The notes under the pieces: model-generated
Database searches by the model: none
What the model saw: the letters and a program-made list of their open reading frames with translations, nothing else
Told to the model about the DNA's origin: nothing
In this document: positions 19,431 to 28,812 of the stretch, in pieces
Layout of the letters: each line of letters begins with the position of its first letter
Numbering within the stretch: position 1 is the first letter of the stretch
Made by a program: the position numbers and the translations under genes
Assembly (NCBI RefSeq): GCF_029525555.1
Contig: NZ_JAPDHZ010000002.1
Coordinates: 99,868 to 163,867 of the forward strand
DNA: 64,000 nucleotides
Direction: 5' to 3'
Source: Cohnella ginsengisoli
GTDB lineage: Bacteria; Bacillota; Bacilli; Paenibacillales; Paenibacillaceae

Positions 19431-19865
19431 TTATTGCGTGCGGGTCATGCCTTCATGCGCAAGCTCAAGCAGCTCGATCGCCGCTTCGGAGCCTTGGCCG
19501 TTGAAGTTCGGCGCGGTATAGCGTACCGGCCAAGCTTCGATGACCTGCCAGGTCGCCACGTCCGTACCTTCCTCGTCGATGGCGATGATCGTGACCGTCT
19601 TGCGTTCGACCGTGCCGTTCACGCAGTCCTGGATCCATTCCCACAGCTCCAGGGAGTCGGTCGCGCCCCATTTGAGGCTGATGTTGCCGTAACGCGCCAA
19701 CCCCGGGAGCTTGCGCGGCGTGATGACTTCGTTGCCTTCGCGGTATTGGATGACGTCGAACGAAGCGTCGAAGCCCGACACTTCGCTGAAGCCGGCTTGC
19801 TGCAAGCCTTCGAGCTCAACGCGGAATCTAAAATTGCGGTACGGATCTGTACGTTCTCCTGTCAT
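19431..19865 (-). CDS. Tail tube protein 1 (gp19-like, TIGR02241 family)
   Basis: This 144-residue gp19-like tube protein has the motif order FRFRVELEGLQQAGFSEVSG, YREGNEVITPRKLPGLARYG, LELWEWIQDCVNG and the final strand GSEAAIELLELAHEGM. It lies directly after the sheath gene (69-base gap), the usual place for the major tube subunit. The divergence from the second tube protein is typical of eCIS, where one forms the shaft and others the initiating rings. Translation starts at ATG 19865; the upstream sequence contains GGAAGGGGATACCC. Confidence 0.93.
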   Translation of the reverse strand: MTGERTDPYRNFRFRVELEGLQQAGFSEVSGFDASFDVIQYREGNEVITPRKLPGLARYGNISLKWGATDSLELWEWIQDCVNGTVERKTVTIIAIDEEGTDVATWQVIEAWPVRYTAPNFNGQGSEAAIELLELAHEGMTRTQ

Positions 19866-19933
19866 GGGTATCCCCTTCCGTGAATATCATGCGCGCCTCC
19901 GGGCGGCGGACGGCGCTATGCTGCTTGCCGTCC

Positions 19934-21643
19934 TTATTCGGAGCCGGTCTTCTGCGTGATGCGGAAGATGACGAACTCCGCCGGCTTGACCGGCGCGACG
20001 CCGATGACGCAGATGAGGCGGCCGTTGTCGATATCGTCCTGAGTCATCGTAGAACGGCCGATATCGATGAAAAACGCTTCGGACGGGCTCGAGCCGACGA
20101 GCGCTCCGTCGCGCCATACGCGCGTCAGGAAAGCGTCGATCGTGCGCTGCACGCGGGCCCACAACTGATCGTTGTTCGGTTCGAATACGACCCAGTTCGT
20201 GCCGGCTTTGATGGAGCCTTCCAGGAAAATGAACAGGCGGCGTACGTTGATATACTTCCAAAGCGAGTTGGAAGACGCGGTACGGGCGCCCCACACGCGG
20301 ATGCCCTGTCCGGTGAACGAACGGATCAGGTTGACGCCTGCCGGGTTCAGGATGTCCTGCTCGCCGGTATTGTACTGAACGTCGAGTCCTACGACGCCGC
20401 GCAGCACTTCGTTGGCAGGCGCCTTCTGTACGCCGCGCGTCGTATCCGAGCGCGAGTAAATGCCCGCCATCGTGCCCGACGGAGGCACGAAAATATTCCG
20501 CTTGTCGAGCGGATCGAACACCGACAGCCACGGATTGTAAAGCGCGGCATAGCTGGAGTCGAACAGATCGCGGTGCGTCAGCACGTCGGCTACCTTCGTC
20601 TTTTCGCGCGGAATGTCGAGAATGGCGAAGCGGCTGCCGAGATTCTCGCAGTGCGCGACGAGCGACAGCTGGACGTTCGGATCGGTCACGCCGGGAATGG
20701 CCATGATGCTGACCACGTCGTTGTCGATGAACGACTGGATGCCCGTGCGCCGGCCCGGTCCGCGGTCCTCGCCGATGAAATCGGCGGCGGACAGGTTGCC
20801 GACGGTGCCGTCGCTGCCGCCCGACAATACGAACTGGACTACGCCTTCTGCGTCGCCGGTCAGCTGTTCGAATGGAGCCGTTGCCGTCGTCGAAGTGACG
20901 AGCGCGGATACGTCGACCAGGTTGGAACGGCTCGCCACTTTGTCTACGTACGAAGGCGCTTCGGGATTGAGGGATACCTTCTCGAAAATCTCGACTTCGT
21001 CGCCGAACACGACGTTCAGCGTAAATTCGCTCGTCGACAGCACCTTCGTCGGCAGCAGCGCCGTATCTACGACGTCGCCGTCAAGCGGCTCCGCCAGCTC
21101 GATGATGTTGTCCTGGACGCTGACGATACGGGCCAGCTGGACTTCGCCGCCGGCCGCGAAGGAGACGACGTCGCCCGCATAAAAGCCGTTCGCGTTTTTA
21201 ACGCGGTATCGCTTGTCGGTCACTTCGTAAATTTGCGTCTTGGCCTTGCTGGCCGGCGCCAGCGAAACGCTGACGAGGTTGCCCCAAGCGCCCGGATTCT
21301 TGGCGGAGATGGAGAGCACGTCCGCCAGCTGATCGCCGCCCGTAGCAGGCTTGGCGTCCGAAGGCGCTACCCGCATGACATAGCAGCGCGAGCCGCCGTT
21401 CATGAAAAACTGTTCGACCGCGTAAGCCAAATAGCGATAACTGCCGAAGGCGCTCTCGGACAAGTACGAACCGAACGCGCGCTGGAAATCGGCGGGGCCG
21501 GTCACGAGCAAAGGCAACCCCTCTACCGCGCCGCGCTGGGCAAGGCCGATAAAACCGGCCGTGCTGGTGCTGACGCCCTCAAGCGGTCTGGACCCGCTCT
21601 CGAATTCCTCTACATATACCCCAGGCGACAAATAATCTGCCAT
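19934..21643 (-). CDS. Contractile tail sheath protein
   Basis: This 569-residue sheath begins MADYLSPGVYVEEFESGSRP, the classic YxxPGVYVEE start. Its C-terminal domain contains TASSNSLWKYINVRRLFIFL, then INVRRL- and RVQRTIDAFLTRVWRDGALV-type segments and the end IGVAPVKPAEFVIFRITQ, shared by phage, pyocin and eCIS sheaths. A longer frame starts six codons earlier, but the ATG at 21643 matches family N-termini and follows GGGGAG. The sheath polymerises around the tube and contracts to drive it out. Only one sheath gene is present, whereas Afp/PVC systems carry several. Confidence 0.95.
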   Translation of the reverse strand: MADYLSPGVYVEEFESGSRPLEGVSTSTAGFIGLAQRGAVEGLPLLVTGPADFQRAFGSYLSESAFGSYRYLAYAVEQFFMNGGSRCYVMRVAPSDAKPATGGDQLADVLSISAKNPGAWGNLVSVSLAPASKAKTQIYEVTDKRYRVKNANGFYAGDVVSFAAGGEVQLARIVSVQDNIIELAEPLDGDVVDTALLPTKVLSTSEFTLNVVFGDEVEIFEKVSLNPEAPSYVDKVASRSNLVDVSALVTSTTATAPFEQLTGDAEGVVQFVLSGGSDGTVGNLSAADFIGEDRGPGRRTGIQSFIDNDVVSIMAIPGVTDPNVQLSLVAHCENLGSRFAILDIPREKTKVADVLTHRDLFDSSYAALYNPWLSVFDPLDKRNIFVPPSGTMAGIYSRSDTTRGVQKAPANEVLRGVVGLDVQYNTGEQDILNPAGVNLIRSFTGQGIRVWGARTASSNSLWKYINVRRLFIFLEGSIKAGTNWVVFEPNNDQLWARVQRTIDAFLTRVWRDGALVGSSPSEAFFIDIGRSTMTQDDIDNGRLICVIGVAPVKPAEFVIFRITQKTGSE

Positions 21644-21776
21644 ACTCCCCGGCTCCCTCACGGATGCATCCTGATGTCGGTCTTTGATGCGGCATCCGTC
21701 AGCGGCCAGTTCCTCCTCTCTGCTGGTGGGTTAATCGCTGCGGGACAAACGGGCCACTCCGTCAGCCGGCCCGAAT

Positions 21777-21959
21777 CTAACGAACGTCGACTCCCTGCCG
21801 GCGTCCGAAGCATGCCCGCTTGACCGCAGCCTTACGAAAATCTATAACAATCGCCGCCGCGCGACGCGGCCGTAGCCGCGTGCGCGGCATCGTCATGCCC
21901 ATTGTCTGCGCGGCCGCCGCCTTACTCGCCGGCTTCGGCCGCCATGGCGCCGCCTTCAT
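21777..21959 (-). CDS. Possible 60-residue basic peptide, ATGA-coupled
   Basis: An ATG at 21959 overlaps the stop codon of the preceding gene as ATGA, the same coupling used elsewhere in this operon. It opens a 60-codon frame with a very basic product (MKAAPWRPKPASKAAAAQTM at the start, AVKRACFGRRQGVDVR at the end). No family is recognised and the composition could be chance in GC-rich DNA. The remaining 130 bases up to the sheath start hold nothing obvious. Confidence 0.25.
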   Translation of the reverse strand: MKAAPWRPKPASKAAAAQTMGMTMPRTRLRPRRAAAIVIDFRKAAVKRACFGRRQGVDVR

Positions 21960-22756
21960 CCGGCGGGCCATACGATTCGGTCCTGCCGAGTCATCGTCCC
22001 GCCGGTCGCGAACCATTCGGCGCGCGTGCGCTTGCCTCCGAGCGCAAGCTCCGCGTGAACGCGGAATCGCTGCGGATAAGCGCCGCGCAGCGCGAGCGTC
22101 GCGGCGCCGTCGCCGTCGGTGAGCGCCTCGGCAGCCGGCAGCAGCAGCGCGCCGCGCCGCCAATCGCGTACGGCCGGCTTCTCTAGCGACAGCAGTCCCG
22201 GCTGCCCCGTGTCCGGACCGACGCGGCACCGCTCCGTCGCCCGCCCGCCGCGCTCCATTAGGATAAAGTGATCGCCCGGCAGCAGCCGCCCGCCCTCCGG
22301 CGCGCAGCGAAGCCTGTCCGAGCCGGCTGGCAGATCGTCCGCCAGCCGGCCCCGGCCGCAGCTCTCTTCTTCGACCCAAGCGTAAATCCCGACGTCCGGC
22401 AGAGGTCCGCCGTCCGCGTCGGCCACTAGCAGGCCGAGCCCCGTCGCTCCCGGCGGCGCCGGGAACCTCGAGCCCGGCAGCAACGGCGCGACGACAACCG
22501 GCGATCGCTTCGGGAGCGCTGCCAAATCGACGGTCCTCCGCGAGGTCAGCCGCAACGGCGCGGACACCGTCAAGCTGCAAACGGACGCCTGCACGTCCAT
22601 GAACGCATAGCCGCCGTCCGGCGTACGCAGCGGCTTGCAAGGAAGCCCGTCGAGCCGCACCGCCACCTCGGCTCCGGCAAGCGGCCGTCCCGTCCAGGCG
22701 TCGACCGGATACACGACCAGCGAGCAGCGCGAAACGAAGGTCGATCCGGCGCTCAT
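21956..22756 (-). CDS. Hypothetical eCIS protein with Ig/regulatory-like beta domain
   Basis: The 266-residue product starts MSAGSTFVSRCSLVVYPVDA; its ATG at 22756 overlaps the TGA of the DUF4255 gene. The first 90 residues read as a carboxypeptidase-regulatory/transthyretin-like beta sandwich (AWTGRPLAGAEVAVRLDGLP, GGYAFMDVQASVCSLTVSAP). The rest repeats beta-rich segments (GLLVADADGGPLPDVGIYAW, FRVHAELALGGKRTRAEWFA). No enzyme motif or signal peptide is present. Genes with such domains often follow DUF4255 in eCIS loci, which suggests a structural or decorating role near the cap or sheath. A longer upstream frame exists but overlaps the preceding gene. Confidence 0.65.
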   Translation of the reverse strand: MSAGSTFVSRCSLVVYPVDAWTGRPLAGAEVAVRLDGLPCKPLRTPDGGYAFMDVQASVCSLTVSAPLRLTSRRTVDLAALPKRSPVVVAPLLPGSRFPAPPGATGLGLLVADADGGPLPDVGIYAWVEEESCGRGRLADDLPAGSDRLRCAPEGGRLLPGDHFILMERGGRATERCRVGPDTGQPGLLSLEKPAVRDWRRGALLLPAAEALTDGDGAATLALRGAYPQRFRVHAELALGGKRTRAEWFATGGTMTRQDRIVWPAG

Positions 22757-23421
22757 CGCGGCTCTCCCTCGCCGATGTCGCGCAGCGTGATGCGCCGCTC
22801 GACGACGCGAGGTCCCGGCTTCACGCGGGTCGACTCTAGCAGAATCGGCCCGACCCGGTAGACGAGAGACAGCTTGTAGGGCAGATCGCCGAACTGCCAT
22901 AGCCGTACCAATTGATCCGTGTCCATGTTCTCCGCCGTGATGCGCAGCTCCTCGCCGGACATCGCGAGCGAACCTTCGAGATAAGGCGCCCGAAGTACGG
23001 CATTGTCGTACAGCGTCTGCATCGCCTTGCCCAGCATGAGATGCTCGTCCAACGTTCGGGCGAGCGGCTCCGCAGCCGAATGCGCGGTGACCAGATATGT
23101 AAGATCGAGCGCCAGCGGAGGATAGCGGAGCTGGCCGCCCTGCGCCTGCATCGCGTTTCTCCGGGCATCCCCGCTCTCGCGTACGCCGACGAGATATAGA
23201 GACAAGCTAAGGTCTCCTTTGTCCGCCGGCGAAGCCAGGCCGATTAAGTCCGGACGGGCGATCGGATCGGGCGACAGCTGCTCGCGGAGCAGCTTCAACA
23301 GACTTGCGCCGACCTCCGCGATCGCGGTATAGGAGCCGATGGATGACACCCCTCTCGAAGGCGATAGAATGATAACATTGGCCGAAAAGCAGATTGCTAC
23401 ATTTTTCGCCAATAAATTCAT
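22753..23421 (-). CDS. DUF4255/Pvc16-like tail terminator (cap) protein
   Basis: The family region begins YTAIAEVGASLLKLLREQLS and contains LSLSLYLVGVRESGDARRNA, YPPLALDLTYLVTAHSAAEP and TLDEHLMLGKAMQTLYDNAV, typical of the DUF4255 (Pvc16_N) family. These proteins cap the tube and sheath at the end opposite the baseplate. The frame is open from an ATG at 23421 with no ribosome binding site. A GTG at 23349 lies nearer the conserved block but has an SD-like AGAGGGG directly adjacent, so the exact start is uncertain. Its stop overlaps the next ATG. Confidence 0.85.
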   Translation of the reverse strand: MNLLAKNVAICFSANVIILSPSRGVSSIGSYTAIAEVGASLLKLLREQLSPDPIARPDLIGLASPADKGDLSLSLYLVGVRESGDARRNAMQAQGGQLRYPPLALDLTYLVTAHSAAEPLARTLDEHLMLGKAMQTLYDNAVLRAPYLEGSLAMSGEELRITAENMDTDQLVRLWQFGDLPYKLSLVYRVGPILLESTRVKPGPRVVERRITLRDIGEGEPR

Positions 23422-23445
23422 TATATCGGCATTTGCGCGCAGTGG

Positions 23446-25672
23446 CTATCCAAAACTTGCGTCGGAATCGCCGTCATAGGGAGCAAAATTATCCTTGACC
23501 CAGATTTTTCCCATCTTCCGCAATTCCTGCGCCGACGCGCGCACCAAGTGGGGCATCCCGACGGGCTGATCTTCGCCTGCCGCCAAAAAGGCGGCGGTGA
23601 GCACGATATTTTTGATATGGCCGCCCGCCACGTCCAATCTGGCGGCCAAAAAAAGCCAAGTCCAGATCGTCCGCCGTCGGCACGGACGGCGGCAGATGCG
23701 TCCTGAAAATGCGCTCGCGGTCCGCGGCGTCGGGTGCCGGAAACTTGATGACCGCGCTCATCCGCCGCAACAGCGCCTCGTCCATGTTCTGCAGCAGGTT
23801 CGTCGCCAATATCGTCACTCCGTCGTAAGCCTCGATCCGCTGGAGCAGGTAAGCGGCCTCCATGTTGGCGTACTTGTCGTGGGCGTCTTTGACCTCGGTG
23901 CGCTTCCCGAACAAGGCGTCGCCTTCGTCGAAAAACAAGATGGCCCCGCTCTGCTCGGCTTCGGCGAACAGCTCTCTCAAACGCTGCTCCGTCTCGCCGA
24001 TATATTTGCTCACGATGCGGGACAGATCGATCCGGTACATGTCGAGCCCCAGCTCCCCGGCGACGATCTCGGCGGACATCGTCTTGCCCGTTCCCGGCGG
24101 CCCCGCGAGCAGCAGGTGAAGCCCGGTGCCGTAAGGCAGCTTGTCGCGGAATCCCCACTCCTCGAGCACGCGCCCGCGATGCGCGAATCGCCCGCAAGCC
24201 TCCCGCAGCAGCGCGAGCGGCTCCGGGGGCAGCACCAGGTCGCTCCAGCTTCGCTTGGGCGCGATCCGCTCCGCCATCTCCGACAGCCGGTGGCGGAACT
24301 GGCCGCGCGCGGCTTCCTCCAGCTCCCCGGCCTCGGGCCATGCGTGTCCCGCGCCCGCGGCAAACGTACGCGCCTGGCGCCAAGCTTGTTCGGTCTGGCC
24401 CGGCGAGAGCCGGTATTTGTCGGCGAGCGCCTCGAACAGGCCGTCCTCGTACCGGCGGGGCATCGTTCCCGATATGCCTTCGCGGCCTCCCTTCGCCGAC
24501 GCCATCCACAGCGCCTCGCGCCGCGCGGCATCCGGCAGGCCGACCTCCGCCTGCCAGAACATCCGCCCGTCGCCCGAAGGCAGGCTGTGAGGCGTCCTCC
24601 GTTCGCGGCTGCACCAGCAAACGAGCGGCTGGCGGGCGTGTGCCGCATAGGTTTCGAGCGCATCGCCGTAAACGCCCAAGAGCGCCGGATCGGGCGCCTT
24701 CGCGCCTTCTCCTTCGGCGAAGCAAAGCGCCGCCCCAGCCAGCAGCGCTTCCCTGACGAGCCGGGCGAGCGCGGCGGCAAGCTTGGCCGGCTCCGCCGGC
24801 AGCCGCTCGACCTGCGCGCAGAGCAGCGCCTGTCCCCGCGCGTCCGCCAGCCGGCGGACGCGCAGCCGCTTGCCGGCGCCGGCCGGCCCCCACAGCTGCA
24901 CCATCGGCCAGTGCGCGTGCGCTCGCGCCTCTCCCGCTTCGGACAGGGGCGCCAGGATCCGCCATGCCTCGTCTCCCTCCGGCAGCTCGGGCAGCCCGGC
25001 GTCGTCCGGCCCGTAGCAGTGTGCGATGCCGTCGAGCCGCGCGTCCAGCGCCTCCGCCTCCAATACGAAGCTGACGATGCGCGGATCGAGGCGCAGCGGA
25101 TCGCGGAAGCCGGGCGTCCGCGCGTGCGGCTCCTCGGCGGCATCCAGCAGCAGGCGCCGCAGCCGCGGACTCGCGAGCGAGCGCCGCGCCTCGGCGCGCT
25201 CGGCCGCCGTGTCGCACAACAGCCGCAGCGCCAGATCCGGCGTCGCTGCCTTCAGCGTCACGTCGTCGTTCAGGTAGCCGAACCACTTTTCATAGCGCCG
25301 GCTGCATTCGCCCGCGATCGCGAGCACGACGAGCCGCCGCTCCCAGCGAGACAGCCCGAGCCTGTCCGACAGGACGGCCAGGGGCAGCGCGATCCCCTCG
25401 TCGGCGCTCTGCCGCTCTCGATCCGTCATGTCCGCCTCCGTCTCGCGCCGCCGGGCGGCAAACGCGCGCCAACCCGCCGAAGCCGATTCGTCCTCCGGGG
25501 TATCGCGCAGCAGTTCCTCCGGGGTTACGACGAGTCCCCGCAGCGCGGCCAGCGGATCGGCGAACGGATCCTCTCCCGACGGGCCGAGCAGCGTCCGCAT
25601 CCCCTCCTCAAGAAGCAGCAGCTCGTCCGCGAGCAGCTGCGCGCCGTCCCGATATGTTCCGTTGCCGCTCAA
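23446..25672 (-). CDS. eCIS AAA+ ATPase (Afp15/Pvc15-like), frameshift near the C-terminus
   Basis: The N-terminal half resembles eCIS ATPases (LADELLLLEEGMRTLLG start, degenerate P-loop-like WGPAGAGKRLRVRRL near residue 255). The AAA+ module has Walker A GPPGTGKT at about 522-530, Walker B ILFFDEGDALFG at about 576-588 and sensor-1 TILATNLLQNMDEALLRRM. The raw frame goes wrong after DDLDLAFF. Removing one base from the A7 run at 23648-23654 gives LAARLDVAGGHIKNIVLTAA and a stop at 23446, a normal AAA lid ending, for 741 residues. Such ATPases are required for assembly or termination of the particle. The gene follows the phosphatase gene by 16 bases. Confidence 0.9.
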
Positions 25673-25688
25673 GACCGCTCCTCCTTCT

Positions 25689-27053
25689 TTATCGCCGCAT
25701 CAGGCTCAGCACCGCGATGTCGTCCGATTGCGGGGCGCCGTCCGCGAACATGAAAACGTCCATCAGCAGCGCGTCGATTACCTCGGCGCTCGACATCCCC
25801 GGCGTCATCCGCAAAAACTGCTGCAGCCTTCCGCCGCCGTACTGCTCCTGCGTACCGTTTTCGGCCTCGGTAATGCCGTCCGTATATAACACGAGCCGAT
25901 CGCCTTCAGCCAGCGTCACGACCGTATCGTAGTAGCTCGACTCGGGCATCGCCGCGAGCGGAAGGCTTTTCCTCAGCTTGATCGGCTGCACCTCGCCCGT
26001 CGCGCGCACGAGGTACGGCGTGCAGTGTCCGCCCTCGCTCAGCGTCGTCTCGCCGGTGTCGGCGTCGAACACGCCGCATACGATCGTCGCGAACAGCATC
26101 GGATCGTCCGCCGCCAGCTCATCGTTGACCATGCGCAGCAGCTCGCCCGGCGACAGGTCGGGCTTCATCTTGCCTTTGAGCAGCGTCAGCGCGACCGCCA
26201 TGAACAGCGCAGCGGGTATGCCTTTGTCCGACACGTCGCCCAGCGTGAAAAACAAACGGCTCTGGTCGATCTTGTAAAAGTTGTAAAAATCGCCGCCGAC
26301 CTCCTTGGCCGACTTGAGCAGCGCGCACACGTCGTACGGCTCCTGGGCCGAAGGCATCGTGCGCGGCAAAAAGCTCATCTGAATGCCGCCGGCGATCTGC
26401 AGCTCGCTCTCGAGCCGATCCTTGATCTTGGTCGTCGCGGCCAGCGCGTGCATCGAGCTCTCCAGCTGTTCGTACAGCCTGGCATTCTCGAGCGCGACCG
26501 CCATCGGCTGGGCGACCGCTTCGAGCAGTTGCCGGTCGCGGTCGGTAAACGGCTGGCGGCCCCGCTTGTTGACGACCTGCAGCACGCCCTCCACCAGGCC
26601 GCCCTTAACGATCGGCACGGTCAGCAGGTTGTGCGTCTCGAAGCCCGTCGCGCTCGCCACCCGGCTCGACCAGCGCGGGTCCGCGCCCGGATCGTTGACG
26701 ACGATGCTGTCGCCCGATTGCGCGACGAGGCCCGCGATTCCTTCGCCGACCGGCAGGCGAATGCGCTTGACTTCATCCCCTTTGCCGCCCGTGGCGACCT
26801 CAAAAAACAGCTCCTGCCTGTCCCGGTCCAGCAGCAGCACGGAGGCCGCTTCGACCGGCAATATCGTCTTGGCCCGCTCGACGATCAGCTCGATTTGCTC
26901 GCCGCGCCTCAGCGTAGAGTTCAGCTGCAAGCTGATATCGAGCAGCGTACGGGCCTGCCGCACGCGGGAGCGGCACGCCAAATAAACGGCCGCGCCGCCG
27001 GCCAGTCCGCCCGCCGCAAGCGCCGGGACGACCGCCGCCCACAGCATGTCCAT
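25689..27053 (-). CDS. Membrane-anchored GAF-SpoIIE PP2C phosphatase
   Basis: A single N-terminal membrane segment (about residues 5-27) is followed by a GAF domain at about 45-190 (VEAASVLLLDRDRQELFFEV, LPVGEGIAGLVAQSGDSIVV) and a SpoIIE/PP2C domain at about 225-454 with metal-site motifs VGGDFYNF and LGDVSDKGIPAALFMA. The end is SDDIAVLSLMRR. In partner-switch systems this enzyme dephosphorylates the STAS antagonist to release the RsbW-like kinase's target. It lies between the STAS gene and the AAA+ ATPase gene. The input signal sensed by GAF is unknown. Confidence 0.93.
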   Translation of the reverse strand: MDMLWAAVVPALAAGGLAGGAAVYLACRSRVRQARTLLDISLQLNSTLRRGEQIELIVERAKTILPVEAASVLLLDRDRQELFFEVATGGKGDEVKRIRLPVGEGIAGLVAQSGDSIVVNDPGADPRWSSRVASATGFETHNLLTVPIVKGGLVEGVLQVVNKRGRQPFTDRDRQLLEAVAQPMAVALENARLYEQLESSMHALAATTKIKDRLESELQIAGGIQMSFLPRTMPSAQEPYDVCALLKSAKEVGGDFYNFYKIDQSRLFFTLGDVSDKGIPAALFMAVALTLLKGKMKPDLSPGELLRMVNDELAADDPMLFATIVCGVFDADTGETTLSEGGHCTPYLVRATGEVQPIKLRKSLPLAAMPESSYYDTVVTLAEGDRLVLYTDGITEAENGTQEQYGGGRLQQFLRMTPGMSSAEVIDALLMDVFMFADGAPQSDDIAVLSLMRR

Positions 27054-27116
27054 CGTCTTCTCCCCCTCCGCATCCGTCGGCCCCCGGCCGGCGGACGCCG
27101 TTTGCGACGCCGGCCG

Positions 27117-27458
27117 TTATCGGGCCGCCAGCGCCGCCGTCGCCTGCGCCGCCGTATCCGCCGTCTCGAGGATGCCGAGCAGCCCCGACATCTCGAACAC
27201 TTCCCGTACCGCTTCGCTCATGCCGGCGCAAATCAAACTTCCTTGGAGCGCCTTCGTTTTTTTGGCGGCCACGAGCACAACCCGCAGCCCCGCGCTGCTA
27301 ATATACTGGAGCGAAGCAAAATCGAGCACGAACCGGGTATGCCCCTCGCCGGCCAGACCGACGAACGCCGCTTCGGCCTCCGATGCGTTTTGTCCGTCGA
27401 GACGTCCTTCTATCGTAAGAACGGCGACGCCGTCCATTACCGCTGACTTCAATTCCAT
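27117..27458 (-). CDS. STAS anti-sigma-factor antagonist (SpoIIAA/RsbV-like)
   Basis: This 113-residue single-domain STAS protein has the phosphorylatable serine in LQYISSAGLRVVLVAAKK and GRLDGQNASEAEAAF upstream, as in RsbV and SpoIIAA. It should be phosphorylated by the RsbW-like kinase encoded just upstream and dephosphorylated by the SpoIIE-type phosphatase downstream. The start at 27458 follows GAGGTG by 6 bases; a start three codons earlier is possible. The gene follows the kinase gene by 14 bases. Confidence 0.93.
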   Translation of the reverse strand: MELKSAVMDGVAVLTIEGRLDGQNASEAEAAFVGLAGEGHTRFVLDFASLQYISSAGLRVVLVAAKKTKALQGSLICAGMSEAVREVFEMSGLLGILETADTAAQATAALAAR

Positions 27459-27472
27459 CCGTCGCACCTCGT

Positions 27473-27908
27473 CTATTCGTATTTAATCATCGTCAGCCTG
27501 TTGCCCGTAGGGAGCCGCTCGTACCGGAGCTCGTCCATCAGCCGCTTGACGAAATAAACGCCGAGCCCGCCGATCGGGCGGCTGTCCAGGTCCTGCGTCA
27601 GGTCGGGATCGGCTTTGGCCAGCGGATCGAACGCCGCGGCGTTGTCCTCCAGAACGAGCCTCGCGCCGCCCGCAACCGGCTTGACGATCAGCCGAATCCG
27701 GGGATCGCCGCCGTCCGGATACCCATAGGACACGATATTCGTCAGAAGCTCCTCGCAGGCAAGCGTCAATTGAAGCTTCGTGCGCTCGGACCAGCCCAGC
27801 CGGTCGCCGGCCGACTCCATGAAGCGATGCAGCGTATCGATCGCGGACAAACCTTCATCCAGCGCGATCGCGCTGCTACCGTCCGCGTCCGCCCCCCTCG
27901 TGCGCCAT
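27473..27908 (-). CDS. RsbW-like serine kinase/anti-sigma factor (frameshift near the start)
   Basis: The core is a GHKL ATPase of the RsbW/SpoIIAB group: N-box ACEELLTNIVSYGY, G1-type LEDNAAAFDPLAKADPDL and G2-type RPIGGLGVYFVKRLMDELRY. The uninterrupted frame starts only at a TTG at 27850 and lacks the first strand. Removing one base from the C6 run at 27892-27897 extends it to ATG 27908, giving MAHEGADADGSSAIALDEGL and 144 residues, normal for the family. No good SD precedes that ATG. No sigma-factor gene lies nearby, so the protein's target is unknown; the operon suggests a particle component or a distant sigma factor. Confidence 0.85.
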
Positions 27909-27979
27909 GTCGTTCCAAGCGGTCAATGGCTTCCCTCCGTCCGCCGTCAGGCGATGCCAAGACGTTATTATTCACGCGT

Positions 27980-27990
27980 ATCATACCATA
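27980..27990 (-). promoter_or_regulatory. Extended -10 promoter of the injection-system operon
   Basis: Minus-strand TGGTATGAT gives an extended -10 (TATGAT at 27985-27980) about 75 bases upstream of the RsbW-like start. A T-rich stretch lies at the -35 distance with no clear TTGACA. Confidence 0.45.
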
Positions 27991-28029
27991 ATCCGACAAA
28001 AAAAATAGCCGTTTATGGCAAACGAATCG

Positions 28030-28058
28030 TATTTACGCGGGAAATTTTAAGCTATAAT
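28030..28058 (+). promoter_or_regulatory. Promoter of the cargo operon
   Basis: TATAAT at 28053-28058 is a perfect -10 box. The -35 is weak (TATTTA at 28030-28035, spacing 17). The predicted start of transcription is about 30 bases before the DUF4157 start codon. It is divergent from the minus-strand operon promoter about 45 bases away. Confidence 0.55.
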
Positions 28059-28095
28059 AGAAAACAAATCTCAGAACGGAAAAGAGGTCGCGACC

Positions 28096-28725
28096 TTGAG
28101 CCGCCTTTATGCCCATAACCGCAAGCCCGCCGCCTCCCGCACCGGCCAAGCCGACAAGCCGCAGCAGGGCAAGCCGATCCAGATGCTCGCGATGCAGCGG
28201 GCCGTCGGCAACCGGGCCGTCCTGCAGATGATGCGCGGAGGCGAGCTTTCTCCGGAAGAGTCGGAAGTCCCCGCCCAGCGCAAGCAGGAGCGTCCCGGCG
28301 CGCTGCCGCTCGATGTCCAGGCCAAGATGGAAAAAGTGATGGGCGCCGATTTTTCCAACGTCAACGTCCACGCCAACTCCTCGCAGGCGTCGAGCGTAGG
28401 CGCGCTTGCATACGCGCAGGGCAACGACATCCATTTCGCGCCCGGGCAGTACAGCCCCGACACGCAGAGCGGCCAGAAAATCATCGGCCATGAGCTCGCC
28501 CACGTCGTTCAGCAGCGCCAAGGGCGCGTGCTGCCGACCGCACAGCTGAAGAGCGGGATGCGCCTGAACGACGATCCCGCCCTTGAAAAGGAAGCGGACG
28601 ATCTTGGCGAGCGCGCTGCCGCGACGCCGGATCAAGCCGCGCCGACGATCCAACGGATGGCCGACCGCCCGACGCCCGGGCTGCCCGAGCATGTCGCCCC
28701 TTTTACGCCGGTACAGCATTCGTGA
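28096..28725 (+). CDS. DUF4157 HELAH-motif eCIS protein
   Basis: The 209-residue protein opens from a TTG 8 bases after AGAGGT. A basic disordered head contains the leader [16 protein letters not shown] (about residues 31-46). The DUF4157 domain at about 70-175 carries [32 protein letters not shown] (H132-H136) and [12 protein letters not shown], a zinc-metalloprotease-like arrangement. DUF4157 is the domain most often linked with eCIS loci and is thought to accompany or release cargo; whether it is proteolytically active is not settled. It is the first gene of a plus-strand operon divergent from the structural genes. Confidence 0.92.
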   Translation: MSRLYAHNRKPAASRTGQADKPQQGKPIQMLAMQRAVGNRAVLQMMRGGELSPEESEVPAQRKQERPGALPLDVQAKMEKVMGADFSNVNVHANSSQASSVGALAYAQGNDIHFAPGQYSPDTQSGQKIIGHELAHVVQQRQGRVLPTAQLKSGMRLNDDPALEKEADDLGERAAATPDQAAPTIQRMADRPTPGLPEHVAPFTPVQHS

Positions 28726-28812
28726 AAGCCGTCCTTTTACTTCGGAATCGACCCTGATCTGCCGCTTCAATCTTTCTTTTCCACTCGCCCATCGCTAAGG
28801 AGTCGTGCGTTC

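Noticed and set aside
23597..25753. 718-codon plus-strand open frame across the AAA+ ATPase gene
   Set aside because: The product is Arg-rich with no family motif; the minus strand carries Walker A and B motifs.
26025..27446. 473-codon plus-strand open frame over the phosphatase and STAS genes
   Set aside because: A shadow of real minus-strand genes with clear domain signatures.
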